From Pisaster brevispinus (taxonomy: Eukaryota > Echinodermata > Asteroidea > Forcipulatida > Asteriidae): a stretch of DNA of 64,000 nucleotides. This document shows positions 12,727 through 25,621 of the stretch, one piece after another. Under the pieces are notes generated by a model. That model was not told the origin of the DNA and ran no database searches. It saw only the letters and a program-made list of their open reading frames with translations. The stretch covers positions 13,774,258 through 13,838,257 of the forward strand of contig JAMKCF010000001.1 in NCBI GenBank assembly GCA_023634235.1, read 5' to 3'. The translations under genes and the position numbers were made by a program. Position 1 is the stretch's first letter, and every line of letters starts with the position of its first letter.

Positions 12727-15700
12727 TTTCACTGCAAAATCTTCAGCGTAAAATCGCCACGGAATGCTACATCTTGTGTGTGGATGTAAACATGGTATAA
12801 GATGGCGTCCACGTCGTAACGGCAGAATAAAAACGGAGCCCACTTAAAAGCCACGATCAGAGGGTGATCCCGATTGACTATCGATCGCAAACTTGGTGAA
12901 ATTGTACTAGAGATGTCAAAGAATATCCTTATGGTAACGATTAAACTGAAAACTTACGGAAATCTGAAATATTAGGCTTGGATTGAGCGCATGATTTCAA
13001 CCGATCCCCATGCTCAAAAACGTGGCTTGTATCGGTAATCGTCGGAACTGTGTTCGGATAACATCGGTATGAATGGATACTCCAAATATGGGCATTATAA
13101 CTGACCGGGATCACCTTCGGATGATCCCCGACATCGGCCGAGTTTGTAAGCAGCTGACACGGGGTCGTGCCGCGGTGCACTTCGCTGGATCGCTATGAGC
13201 GCTGCGCGGCAAGCGGGGTGAAATTTTAACCATTTCAAAAGAGTGTTATCAGCTCTTTTCGAGAAGTGTATGTAACAAAATTTAGCTCATACTAAAGGAT
13301 ATAAACTCCTCTTTCCAAAACTATTTTAAGAAATATGAATAAAAGTATTTTTAATAAATTTTCGAAAAAGGTATTTTTTGCACTCGTGTGTGTTCTGTGT
13401 GTGTGTGTTGACGTGTCGTTCGCCATTTCAGGATGTTATACTGCTTCCCATAACATGCCTAACAATACCATTCACAACAACGTCCCATAGCGAGCTAGCT
13501 GTTAAAACACATGGCGAATCATGAATAATTTACAAAAAGGTGCAAACTCGATCGTTGATTGGCTTCCCCGGAAAGTCGGGGGAAAAACAATGAAACACTT
13601 AAGCACCCTCATACAAGATATCCAAGACCTTCGCGCAAGCTGGAAATCGAACCGAGGATAGTGACGCCCTCTGTTGTTTGAATTGATCCATTTCGGTGCG
13701 AACTACCGTCGATGGATAGTGGACTCACTGTTGTTGGAATTGATCCATGCGAAGGTCTTGGAACCAAGACTAATGCTAGACAGGCTCTTTGGTTGTTTTG
13801 ACTTTGTGTGTTGTCGAACCGGTCTGACAAATAGTCTGGCAACAAAAATACTGCTTCGAGTGTCGCTTGAAGTATAACAGGTACCACACCATACGTGCTA
13901 CGTTTTTTCCAACGGTGGCTGAAGAGATTGTATTGTGTGATTAATAGTCAAATGTGTGATTAATAGTCAAATGTAGATAGTTATGACAAAAATTATAACA
14001 TATGAATTGGAACGGGTACAGGGCTTATCTCCAGACCTCGCTCTCGACCTGGGCCATAGGTCACATAAGAATAGAACATCTTAAACACAGCGGTTAAGAG
14101 GAGGTTATGCATAATGCTTTGTTATGCATGAACATACAGAGGTGCTGCAGTGTCTACGGAACTTCCCCACACATCCTGGTCATTTTCTGACGTTCATCGA
14201 GGCATTGCGCCAGCCAAGGGACCAGCCTTTATGTATTAAAACAGACCAGGGAGTGGGCAATACTACAGTCTGTAGTAGGTTTTTGCCCTTTTTTCCCATA
14301 ATTCCGCCCAGGAAATTTAAAAAAAATTCAACTTTTGGGCAGTCCACCATCAAACCATGCGGAAACAAATGGCAGGTGTTATTTGCACAGGGTAGAGTTC
14401 ATTCACCTTGAAAATCTCAATACAAATCCTGCGGTCGGGAGGGCTGCCATCTGTTTGTACACATAAATCTTGGCAAAGTCTCAAGGGATAGGGTACTTGG
14501 TACAACCATCAACCATTCTGTATTGTAGCTATCAGATGAAGCCTGTGTGAGACTGGTTGACCTTTATCAAGGTAACAGACACCATGCTAACCCAAACATC
14601 CACATGTGTGTCGGGGGGGGGAGGGGTAGTAGATTTCGTAAAAACCTTCTATAAACTATAGTTAGTGTCCCGCAATACAGTATGCATTCGGAAGTATGCA
14701 TTAGGCTTGTATTTAGCAAAATATTTTACCAAAATAACATTGTAAATGATTTGTTTTACAATTATTATGACTGACAACATCTACAAACCCCTTGAAAGGT
14801 CTTGGGATTGATAATAATGGGTGTATAGCTTTATCCCTGGGTGTGGTAAGATTTCACCAAACCTACTACAAACTATAGTAATGGTCTTGTCATACAGTCA
14901 CATATTACGTAATTCGCATCCTCGAGGGTTAACGAGTCAGAAAAGACCAGCATGACCAGCGGAAGAAGGTACACCCCATGAGATAATTTGTTTGAACAAT
15001 AAAAGTCGGAGAAGTAGTTTTTGTAAAAAAAATTACCCCCACTTGAGATTAAAAAAACAACAACCTAATTGTATATTTTTGTCTGCTTCAATTTTATTTA
15101 AAGCAACACATTTGAAGGCTCGCATTTATTTTAATTTTTTCACAACAAGAGGCACAGATTATAATTGTAAAATTTTGCAAATTAATGCTGCAATTAAAAG
15201 AGTGGCCTTGTTAAAACTGTGGAGAAACACTTGTATTAAATCACCTTATTTTATATTATCGGGACTTTACGTCTTCTTGTTTCAGCTTAAATATTTTTTG
15301 GAAGCTTTAAGAAGGATTATTTTTTTCTGATTCTCTCAGAGTTCGTGGATCAAATCAAATGCGTGCAGCAAACTCAGTTACTTAAAAAATGGAGATTAAT
15401 GACTAGTAATACACTTCTTTGATAATCGACAGGTGTTTTATTTGACAATCAAATCTCTAACATTACCATTATCTCTAACAATCAAAAAGTCAACCTTATT
15501 TGGAATGCGAAGTAAAATTAATTAAAAAGAAAAGGGCAGGCAAAACTCATCAGGAGGATTAATCGCAAAACACTGCCTCAATAAGAAACTTATGAAAAAA
15601 CATGTTTCATGAATTAAAATATATCAATACGATAACAATACTACATAGTTTGGAAAAAGATATACATGTACAAATTAACTTATTGAAAAAAGTTAGACCT

Positions 15701-17066
15701 GAAGGTAAAAATTCCCATTAATTTTTTACATTCTTAGGGCATCATTTGATTTCGTGATAAATATCCTCTAGTTTCATATGTAGTGAAATTCATTGCATTC
15801 CCGAGCCAGCTGTGATCCAGGTGTATAGAGGCATCAATGCCTGGCATCATTTCTTTTCATAGCTATTAAGTATGTATTGTAAATAGTTTTAGCTCCACTC
15901 TGACCAGGGAGAGTGTTATATAGTGTAGCTTTTGTAGTTATATAATCCTTTCTTTTGTAACCCAAGTAGGCACAATCACTATTCTACTATACTCTGAGGG
16001 AGAGAAAAAGCACATTGCTTTTTCTCACTGAATCAGTTTTCAGCTACATTTGAAAGAAGCAACATCTATGCCAGAGTGTCTCTGAGTATGCTTTATATTT
16101 ACTGGTGGACTTGAAACGGGGATAGGAACTGACTTGGCAGTGTACAATCCTATACAGCAACTTTCCCCGTTGAAAGTCAACCTACCATTTACCTGTATAG
16201 TACACCTAATTTAACTTTATTTACAATCATAGGCTTAATTAGAGTAGTTAAACAATATAGTAATATTTGAGCCACGAAGTTACTGAGAAGAGATCGACCA
16301 TGCAGCACCTCGTGGACAGTTTCTACAGCGGCAATAGCATTTAGGGTAAGAAGTTATACTTTATAGACTCGACTCCCTAAACGTACAAACCAGGAATCAT
16401 TTGATACTTTTAACTGCTGAAGGCATGAAAACATGTAGTAATATTCAATTCAGGTTGAATTGAGCAATCACCTAACAATTACTTTCAGAAGTAACTAAAT
16501 CAAATTTTACGAAATAAGATGAACTGTTTTCCTATTTTGAAATCATAACAATAGAAAACAAGTATTATACATTGAAGTAATCACGCAATAATTAACTTAG
16601 TAATTAAAAGTAAAAACAAGTATTTGAATAATTGATTAAACTCATTAAATGAAATGAAAACGATTTGATCACAGTGTTGCTAATCCTAAAATGTTTCTGC
16701 TGTGAGTCGATTGAAACAACAGTTTCGCCAAATGGATATCTATTTGAGAAAAAGGAGCTGGTATTATACATTCAGAATTAATCTAGCAATAATTAATTTC
16801 ACAATTTGAAGTAAAAACAAATATTCGATTAAACTCAATAAATGAAATGAAAATGAATTTGCCAATAATGTAAGGTTTCTAATTGAGAAAAAGGAGCTGG
16901 TATTACACATTCAAGTACCTTAAGAAGTAATCCAGCAATAGTTAATTTCAAAAATTTAAGCATCAACATATACTCAAATTATTGATTACATACATTCAAC
17001 GATTTGAACATGGTTTTATTATCAAATCACAGTTTGGCTAATCTTAAAAGGTGCCTACTGTATGAG
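12727..17066. other. Gene-poor AT-rich stretch with short repeats
   Basis: No supported gene. It holds a 19-bp tandem duplication (TGTGTGATTAATAGTCAAA) at 13935-13972; an inverted pair CCAAGACCTTCGC (about 13623) and GCGAAGGTCTTGG (about 13749); two related segments at about 14640-14700 and 14865-14905 (CTATAAACTATAGT / CTACAAACTATAGT); and the tandem repeat annotated separately from 16554. Open frames here are AT-rich and show no domain. Confidence 0.6.
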
Positions 17067-17125
17067 TCAATAGAAACAACACAGTTTTGCCAAATGGTTT
17101 CTATTTGAGAAAAGGGAGCTGGTGC
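16554..17125. repeat. Degenerate tandem repeat, about 3-4 copies
   Basis: The words GAGAAAA(A)GGAGCTGGT, ATTAAACTCA(A/T)TAAATGAAATG, CCAGCAATA(G/A)TTAA and TTTTGCCAAATGG recur in order around 16554, 16750, 16888 and 17060. The monomers differ in length through deletions. The last copy runs into the 3' end of the BEN-like gene. Confidence 0.7.
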
Positions 17126-17659
17126 CATCTTTCAAAGCTGATAATCGAGATAGGTCTAGGCTGGACTTTCCTCTTACCCCCCTGCAGTTAGCTCCCACCC
17201 TTTCGGAATCCAAAAATAAGCAGGACGCCAGCTTTCTCGCAATAACCACATGTTCTGGCACATACTTCATGAACTTAGCCAGTATATCATCTTTAACAAC
17301 AAATTCAACAGACCCGTCATCATTTGAAAAAGTGTCAAATAGATGCATAACATCGTCGGGTGATCCTACACTCCGTTCAATCCTCACAGGCCTGCTAACT
17401 TTAGCCAAAATAGCTCTCTCCAGTTTAGCTACCCGGCTCTCTAAGTATTTGACAGCCATCGCATTGAAAAACTGATGGGTCACTTGTGTCTAGAGAAAGC
17501 GATGAATCAGAACTTGAGTGTTTCAAACTCTGGGGGTGGAAGATCGCCAAGTAGGTGTATCGAATGGGTTCGTCAGGGTTGTGGCCGCTCCTCGAGACGA
17601 CTGGGGCCAAAAATTACTCTGCCCCAATGGTGCTTAGAAGGACATCACGTGCTGGGACC

Positions 17660-17860
17660 TGGGCTGTGTAGTTGGCTGAAAAAGAGCTCTGGCCGGAGCA
17701 GCCAGTACATTTGATGTAGACTGCTTGGATTGACGAGAGGCCACGGGATGGCTATGGGCCTGGGCAGTTGGCGGGCAGAGGGCATGGGCCAGAGCAGCCA
17801 GTACATTTGATGTAGACTGCTTGGATTGACGAGAGGCCACAGGATGACTATGGGATCTGG
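17660..17860 (-). repeat. Tandem in-frame coding duplication (about 37 codons x2)
   Basis: SHPVASRQSKQSTSNVLAA is encoded twice in the last exon of the BEN-like gene, separated by a diverged Ala/Pro linker. The unit is about 110 bp. Confidence 0.85.
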
Positions 17861-18087
17861 GCTGGACAGTTGCATCACAGAGGGCCGGGACCGGGGCAAG
17901 TGAGGAAGACTGGTCTGTTGGAGGCTCTTCCTGCTCCATGGGCACGTCACTAAGGAGTAGATCTGTGACCTCTTGAAGAGCTAATTCGCCCTCCTCCAAC
18001 AGTCCGTCAACGTTTTCGAAGGATGGGTTGTTCTCCACGTCAGAAACTTCGCTTGAAGATGAGGGAGCGGGGGAGCCTGTACTTCGC

Positions 18088-18345
18088 ATAAAAGCTGCCT
18101 AAAAGAGATTACACTCGTCAATCATTATTATAGATTGATCCATAAAATCGAAATTATATAGAATTGTTGTCAAAATACAATTATGGACATGACTGCAACA
18201 TCTATGTGTTTTGACATAAAAGCTGCCTGAAAGAGATTACACACATAAATCTTTATTATAGATTAATCTATAAAATAGAAATTATAGTATATAGAACTGT
18301 TGTCAAAATACAATAATGGACATGACTGCAACATCTATGTGTTTT
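18088..18345. repeat. Tandem duplication of about 130 bp spanning a splice acceptor
   Basis: CATAAAAGCTGCCTAAAAGAG at the 18098 acceptor is repeated at about 18218 with the following intron sequence (GGACATGACTGCAACATC at both ends). A second, probably silent, copy of the 3' splice site therefore lies upstream in the intron. Confidence 0.85.
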
Positions 18346-19821
18346 GTCAAATCTGTACAGAACTTGGGTTCAAAATTTGGCATAAGACCAAATTCACACC
18401 ACAAAACAAACTTGAGTTTGGATTGATTTGAAGTATCTTTTTCTTCCCCTCCTCCCAAATCATAAAATGTCCCCATGCATTCGTAATATGCAAAGTTGTG
18501 GATTCCTTAAATTTGCGATATATAGCACACCACTCTAAAAGAGGAAAGAGATGTCACAACACTGTTATTGGTGGAGCTGAGCTATCGAAACGCGAAAAGG
18601 AAAGTCAAACTTGACTGTTTGTTCTGTTTCGTAATTACCTTCTTTTTGACAGCGACTGTTGTCTTTACCTTTGGTTTCTTTGGTTTCTGAGAGAAGAAAA
18701 AAAAGACAATAATAATTACTCCAAGGGATTAGCCTCTCTCTATATAAAATATAGATGTATATACAATTCTGTAGTTCGATTACAAATTAACCAAATTTTA
18801 CATAGTGATTGTATTAGTTGGTTTATGGATCGCAGTGACAGATTTTCTTGAAAAAATTGAAAAAAGTAATAATGTTTTGAAACAGTTCTTTTATTTTATG
18901 TGCCCCTCATGGAGTTGAACAAATATTGTATTCAAATCTTTCTTGTAACTAAATCCATCATTTTTAATTTTCCTCGCCCTGGCAACAACGAAAATTCAAT
19001 TTTTGGTCAGATTATTAAAAGATTAAATCTTTTTATAAATTGATTTTTTTTTCTCGAGAAAACAGGTTGTAAAAACCCCCCAAATCATCATGGTTGGTTT
19101 TCGATCACACATTGCGATTACAAATACATGAATAATGTACAGCACAGCGGGCTGTGTGAGAATGGCTTTATCAATAGTGCATTTTTTGTAGGAACTTTGA
19201 GTTGAAAACTTAGTTGTCTTCTGTCTTCTTTGTACCCAAAACATGATTTGTGTCCAAATTTGATTTTTTGACATTGAAAGTCATCGGGAGACTTGTATTT
19301 AAGTAGCTTGGTGTTGGGTGATTTGATGCTGTAAAACAGTAAGAAGGTACAGCTATCGCAAGTGTACGAACCCTGCTTCAAACAACTGGATTTTCTATAT
19401 TGGCATGCCTTTTCCAGCTGTTTGGTATGACAATCAGTACTTATTGAAACACTACATACGTTTAGTGATATCCCTTACCCTTTGTACAGTACCTTATCCC
19501 CCTGTTGAACCATACCGGACATACAAACTTACCTTGGTCGTAACTGCAGTTTTCTTTGAGGCCGCCTCCTTTTTCTTTTTACTCTTTGCCGGGCGAGTGG
19601 TCACTTCAGAATTGCTCCTCTTCCCCGCTTGAATCGACTTTGGTTTCTTAGTCTGCCGGTAAAAAAAACCACAAACGTATTAGAGCATCTAATTGTACGC
19701 AAGTACTGAGAGATTTAGTCGTTTCCAATAGAGAAAATTGAAATGAAAGAGGAAGAAACAGTTATTTATAAAATTTAAAAAATGCCCAACAGTAACATAA
19801 CTGTCGGTCAATGTGGCTACA

Positions 19822-19980
19822 TAAAGGCACTGGACACCTTTGATTATTGTCAAAGACCAGTATTCTCACTTGGTGTATCCCAACATAATATGCAAAAGAA
19901 AACAAACCTGTGAAAATCTGAACTCAATTGGTTGTCGAAATTGTGATAAATACAAAATCATCTCATTTTCTTTGTACCTG
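19822..19980 (+). mobile_element. MITE fragment (same family as 6946 and 54453)
   Basis: AAAGGCACTGGACACCTTTG followed by TCAAAGACCAGTATTCTCAC; only the first 150 bp or so is present. It sits in an intron of the BEN-like gene, just before the exon at 19978. Confidence 0.8.
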
Positions 19981-20462
19981 CACAAGTTGTTCCATTGGCG
20001 CTGGCGCTGGTCTTCCTTCAGTTATGTGTTCGTACTGAATCATCCTGCCGTTAGTAGCTTTAACCTGAATATAAAAGTAAGGACAACACAAACTTGTAAA
20101 ATAATACAGTAGGGTAGATGGCTTTAGCTTTCGATCCAAACCGGGCCTTCTTCAGAGGCATTAACAGGTACAAACAAATAGTCATATCCATTTACAGAAA
20201 AAAAGGAAGTATAAGGGATGAGATCCAGAAAAAGGGGGAAAATTATAGCCAGTCAAAGTTTCTATTTTAGAAACAATCGGTGCGACTGACGCATTTCACT
20301 TATGCGCACCCGTTATTGTGGAACACGGTCCCTAAACGGTCGTCCACCTAACTCAAGTCCACCTCAGCAAGTAATATTTTAAGGGAAGCTTTCTATTATT
20401 ATCTTCAAACTGTTAAAGTTTAATGTAAATCTGTGGACATTGTGTAAAAAGTACCCAGACCC

Positions 20463-22220
20463 TTAAAAGTGCATTTAAAATTTGTTGTCGTGAGTTGTCT
20501 TGGGGGTCGTGAGTTGTCGGTATTTAGTGCGTCCCCAAATGATACCGTTTAGAGCGATCGCACTAAATACCGACAACTCACGACCCCTCACGACAACTCA
20601 CGACAACAAATTTTAAATGCACTTTAAAAGAACATTTGAACACAAGTCAACCGTTAAATATATGTAGATGAGTCATATGCATCTAAATCACTTTCAAACT
20701 GTTGAAAAATTTTTATTTTTAACTGAAAAAAAGTTTTTTTTTACCCCGAGATAGTAACGAACGGTAATATCCGCCATGTTGTCTTTCGACGTACCTGGAA
20801 GATACCATTATACTGCAGGGGTAATTTCTAAGGGCTGAGTTGTATTTTTTTCTTTTTGGTATTAGCTCCTGTTTTTTTCGTAAATAACTAAGCCGCCACT
20901 CTGGAGTTTGAAGTAACTAGGGGAGATTTAAATATAATATTTTGTTCAACTCCATGAGAGGCACATAAAATGGTAAATAATCATCTTGCATTTTGTATTA
21001 CCCCTGCGGTATAATGGTATCGTCCAGGTACGTCGAAAGACAACATGGCGGATATTACCGTTCGTTACTAATTCGGGATAAAAAAAACTTTTTTTTTACA
21101 GTTAAAAATACAATTTGTTCAACAGTTGGAAAGTGATTTAGATGCATATGACTTTTCTACATATATTTAACGGTTGACTTATGTTCAAATGTTCTTTTAA
21201 AGTGCATTTAAAATTTGTTGTCGTGAGTTGTCTTGGGGGTCGTGAGTTGTCGGTATTTAGTGCGTCCCCAAATGATACCGTTTAGAGCGATCGCACTAAA
21301 TACCGACAACTCACGACCCCTCACGACAACTCACGACAACAATTTTTAAATGCACTTTAAAAGAACATTTGAACACAAGTCAACCGTTAAATATATGTAG
21401 ATGAGTCATATGCATCTAAATCACTTTCAAACTGTTGAAAAATTTTTATTTTTAACTGAAAAAAAGGTTTTTTTTACCCCGAGATAGTAACGAACGGTAA
21501 TATCCGCCATGTTGTCTTTCGACGTACCTGGAAGATACCATTATACTGCAGGGGTAAATTCTAAGGGCTGAGTTGTATTTTTTTCTTTTTGGTATTAGCT
21601 CCTGTTTTTTTCGTAAATAACTAAGCCGCCACTCTGGAGTTTGAAGTAACTAGGGGAGATTTAAATATAATATTTTGTTCAACTCCATGAGAGGCACATA
21701 AAATGGTAAATAATCATCTTGCATTTTGTATTACCCCTGCGGTATAATGGTATCGTCCAGGTACGTCGAAAGACAACATGGCGGATATTACCGTTCGTTA
21801 CTAATTCGGGATAAAAAAAACTTTTTTTTTACAGTTAAAAATACAATTTGTTCAACAGTTGGAAAGTGATTTAGATGCATATGACTCTTCTACATATATT
21901 TAACGGTTGACTTATGTTCAAATGTTCTTTTAAAGTGCATTTAAAATTTGTTGTCGTGAGGGCTCGTGAGTTGTCGGTATTTATTGCGACCCGTTTAAAT
22001 AAAGACAATTTATATTAAAAAATTACAAATAAAAACAAAACCTTTTCAACAGTTTAAATGTGATTTAGATACATGAAAATGACTTACACATATATTTTAC
22101 GGTTTATTGTTGTTCAAACATTGTGTTTAAGTGCATTTAAAATTTGTTGTCGGCAGTTGTCGACAGGCCTTGGCAGTTGTCGGTTTTTAGTGTGACTCGG
22201 CTTTTAGTGTGACCGCACGG
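20463..22220. mobile_element. Tandem copies of a long-inverted-repeat (foldback) element, exact 733-bp period
   Basis: The word GCATTTAAAATTTGTTGTCG starts at 20471, 21204 and 21937, a period of exactly 733 bp twice. The two full units differ at only about five visible positions. Each contains arms of about 300 bp, from the ACAACTCACGA ends through CGGTAATATCCGCCATGTTG, which return inverted around 21000 and 21740. The palindromic junction is centred on GCGATCGC. The ends read CACTAAATACCGACAACTC and its reverse complement, so a CACTA-type MITE is possible but I could not find a target duplication. A diverged third end reaches about 22215. Confidence 0.85.
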
Positions 22221-23224
22221 GAGGGTCTTACCCTTGTTTCTTTTCCAATAAATTCACAGGGCATAATTTACAATAGTTGATTTAAAATAAATCATAATAT
22301 GAATTTGATTGAACCGCATATTCACAATAAGACTACCTGTGTTACTCACCTCGCATTTAAAACGATCGTTGACCCCCACGGTAATTGTATCGCCCATGGA
22401 ACCATCATCTTTTTGGCAAATCACGTCATCACCTTTCTCCAAGTTTTCTGGATGTCGTAACAATGGCCAATCTGTCACTTTGAGGTCAAACTTGAGCTTC
22501 CGCCGACTCTCCGGTACACGAATTAGCTTATTCGGAACCAAACTATCGAGAACAGACGACAAACCACTCCAGTGTAATTTGGAAGAAACCTCTCCAAGGC
22601 TTAAAACTGTACAAGGCAACCAAACTCCGCAAGCGGGATCTGGTGCTTGAACTTTATCACCGACCTTGAATAATGCAATAACGTCAACGAATTTCGCCAG
22701 AAAGATAGTGTCGGGCTTTTTTTGAAGAAGCAGCTTTATAGACCCGTGCTAACGCGTGGGCCTAGCAACGCAAATGTTTACGTCAACTTTGTTGTTGGGT
22801 ACGCGTACCTCGTATAAAGTTGTGCGGGTGGAGGGGGGGGGGGATATTAACAATGGAAGCAGTTACAAGTAAAACAAAACACATCTCCATAAGCCCATTA
22901 AGTAAAAAATTGGACTAGTACATGTATGGCAATTTTTTACCAAAATCTCATGCATTAATAAGACCCAAAGTTAAAATAAAAGTGGGGATAGCAAAATCTT
23001 TATGTGAATGACTCACACTGAAATGAACAAATTTGTGTTTTTTTTTATACAATCAGAACAACCAATAATAGGTAGAACGTTTTAATTTCTACATGAATCA
23101 ACAACTAGACATTCAGTTTTTGTCAACTACAAAAACCAAGTGTTCGGCTTCCGGGAGTACAAGCATAGTGAACAATTAATAATAATAAGAATGGCAGTTG
23201 CTTTGTTCTCAATATATTTAATAA

Positions 23225-23870
23225 ATGGTCTAAATTGCAAAACATGTCAAAAAAACAACATAATGACGTCACCATGACACAACTTCAAATGATCACAGTT
23301 AATGTCCTTTACTACCAAACACTACGTTTCAACTCAGTCAGACTTTTGGTTTAAGAGATACATGTGCACTGCTTTAAAAAGTGCACCTTTAAAGCAATAC
23401 CAGTGACACATGAACATTTATCATAAACTCTGCCACAGACTTCTAGTTTAAGTGTGTTTTGATACGTTTTTAATCTGCCGATATAGGGCGCTCTTCAATT
23501 TGGTGACGTCATCGGTCTTTTTTTTAAGCCAGACCCTTGCCAGATTACATCACCGTTGAAAACAACTCCAAAAATATTGCCAGTTTTAAATTACAAGGCA
23601 CTTCCTGTTTTGACGGGAAGTAGAGGCCATGCAAGGTCACGCAAAACAAAATATAAAGACGGATTACTGTTATATAATTCAGCTAAAAACAACCCAAGGT
23701 ATCTTGTTGTTGATGTTATACTGATTTTCAATTTGTTTTTATATTTACGTTTAAAAACCTTGTAATTTAACACCTGATGCCGTCATCGTGACGTAACGAC
23801 TTTTGGATCATCTACTGGTTATTGTCTTCCTGCAAAGTTTCAAGTTAATGTAAGCTTCACAACCATGCGT
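23225..23870 (+). repeat. Diverged copy of the repeat found twice in the Polinton polymerase intron
   Basis: It shares in order TTTTTAATCTGCCG(A/C)TA, GGGCGCTC, GACGTCATCGGT, a GGCACTTCC...GGAAGTAGAGG hairpin, GGTCACGCA and several TGACGTCA-like words with 27073-28030 and 28049-28905. It is clearly older than those two, which are nearly identical to each other. Confidence 0.8.
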
Positions 23871-23954
23871 TTTCTTGCGGACAATCGACTTTTACAAATA
23901 TTTACGACTTCAGAAGAGACTATCTAACCAAAGGGTGGTATAATGAATACATAG

Positions 23955-24215
23955 TAGCCATATTTGTTCCAACCCAAACTTTAAAAACATCTTCTAAATA
24001 ACGATTGGCAATAGTTCTGAAATATTATTCTTTTTTCATCTATAATAATAATAATAATACGAGACATGAATATAGCGCATAGTGCCGGAGCCTCTATGCG
24101 CAAGACAAAAACAATACAAAAAACAATGAAATTAATCTATGGCTCAACAGGCATTTCTAAGGTCTCCAAAGTCCACTTGCTCATCATATTTCTTAATGCC
24201 TTATTTGAAAATGAG
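23955..24215 (+). repeat. Dispersed repeat interrupted by a small SINE-like insertion
   Basis: It matches 42870-43030 (CATCTTCTAAATAACGATTG, GGCTCAACAGGCATTTC, AAGGTCTCCAAAGTC). This copy carries an extra 91 bp at 24044-24134, flanked by ATCTAT on both sides (24038-24043 and 24135-24140). Confidence 0.85.
24044..24134 (-). mobile_element. SINE-like 3' tail insertion with target duplication ATCTAT
   Basis: Read on the minus strand it contains GCGCATAGAGGC, then GCGCTATATTCATG and a (TTA)n tail. This resembles the plus-strand fragment at 41886-41972 (ATGCGCTTAGAGGC, GCGCTTTACAAATG, (ATT)n). The ATCTAT duplication and the uninterrupted homologue at 42961 show a clean insertion. The class (tRNA-type SINE tail) is inference. 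Confidence 0.7.
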
Positions 24216-25615
24216 TAAATCACAAAACTTAAACTTGAATAAAAAATACGAGTGCTACATTTTTATGTTTAATCTTATATTTTATTTAAGCAAGAAATGA
24301 CATAAATTGTATAACACTAAATACTATTTCTGGCAATAACAGTGTGAGGAAAATAAAACAACTTGAACACCATTATGTATTTGATAGTTAATAAGACCTT
24401 AACATACTTTAGTTGTATATTGCTTTTGTCAAAACTTGTACATATTTAACACTGAATAAAAAAGAAAAGAAAAGGGTACATGTATTCGGTCACTGTTTGT
24501 AAATACTGTCAACACTTGGTAATGAGAACAATTTTATGTACAAAAAGAAACTTAACAATCAAAACATTATGGCTACTGCACTTATTGTCATCAATTGTAC
24601 GTATTAAGCAAAAAAGAAACTTAACAATCCAAGCATTATGGCAACTGCACTTATTATCATAAGTTGTACGTATTAAGCATCATTCAAAACCAAAAGTATT
24701 TGGTCAAAGTCTTCTTAATATAAACAAAAAAGGTATAATCTTTTTTTGTTTTGAAATGAAATTAAGGTTGATACAAAATATATAAAGCTTTTTAAATTTA
24801 AATAGTTTTACCCGTACAATTGAAAATAAACACATTTTTTAAAGTACTGTTAATTTACATGACTTGTAAAGTATCTACTTGGCACTTTCACTTCTGTTTG
24901 GCAAAATGGTCACTGAATGTAACTTATAATTGGACTGATAACTTATTAACTGGACTGGTGATAAAAATAAATAAAAAACTCCAAACAAATTATATGTCCA
25001 CCATACTGTTAGTTTTGGTCACTATTTTCTTGAGTCTTGCCAGAAGCAGGGGTTGCTATCACTTCCTTCAAAGCGACCTTGATTGAAGTGACTGGCAGGT
25101 GTGGATCCACTTTGGGATTTCGCAAAGATGCCCGCCAGTTGGAGGAGCTGGCCATTTTCGCGCATCCTACGTTCCTCAAGGGCCAGCTGCTCTCGTCGAA
25201 ACTCCATTTCACGTACCTCACGTTCTTCCCCGTTTATCGCGTGTCTTTCTTGTTCTTTTTCCAATAGGAACCGTTCCTTCTCTAACTGTAGCAGCGTCCC
25301 AGAAGACTCGTCCCGTTGTTTCTGCTGAAACTCAATTAGCTTTGAGATGGATTGGTCGAAAGCACCTTCAATTTGAGACTTTCTTCCACGTCTTTTTCTG
25401 CGCACAGTTCCTGAAATTAAACAATAAAATATTAAGTTGGCACATGATTAACAATTCTACGTGTGTCATATTCAACAGACCTCGTAACCACATGTTAATA
25501 GTTTCTGTTGCTGAAAAGTGAAGTCATTTATTGAACATCGCTTAAAGTTGCATGACAAAAAGCCCTAACAATGAAAAATGTTTTTAGATTTAGTTTTAAA
25601 GGCCAGAAACCAATG

Positions 25616-25621
25616 TATATC
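25616..25621. other. Target-site duplication, left (TATATC)
   Basis: TATATC directly precedes the left Polinton terminus AGTAGTATAGTC. The identical TATATC follows the right terminus at 40148-40153. Six-base duplications are the rule for Polinton integrases. Confidence 0.97.

Larger units (their letters stand above)
17067..22748 (-). pseudogene. Tudor-like/Lys-rich/BEN-like multi-exon gene, last exon disrupted
   Basis: Minus strand, exons read from splice sites: about 22748-22350 (5' limit unclear, no good ATG seen); 20064-19978; 19652-19533; 18686-18639; 18098 onward. The middle exons are exact multiples of three (29, 40 and 16 codons). The first exon has FKVGDKVQAPDP and GVWLPCTVL, resembling a Tudor-type fold. 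The next ones are Lys/Pro-rich, like a chromatin-binding tail. The last is Ser/Pro-rich with a 37-residue unit repeated twice, then FVVKDDILAKFMKY, ARKLASCLFL and GKSSLDLSRLSALKD, matching a BEN domain (DNA/chromatin binding). In the last exon the frame stops at 17634-17636 and again before 17483, and part continues in another frame, so it looks broken. Domain calls are moderate. Confidence 0.65.
22749..25021. other. Gene-poor region with dispersed repeats
   Basis: No coding gene supported. Apart from the repeats annotated at 23225 and 23955 it is AT-rich. There is a short G-run at 22830 and a duplicated word AAAAGAAACTTAACAATC at about 24543 and 24611. Confidence 0.6.

Noticed and set aside
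14992..15330. 112-residue frame
   Set aside because: Lys/Phe/Leu-rich translation of AT-rich sequence, no domain and no splice context.
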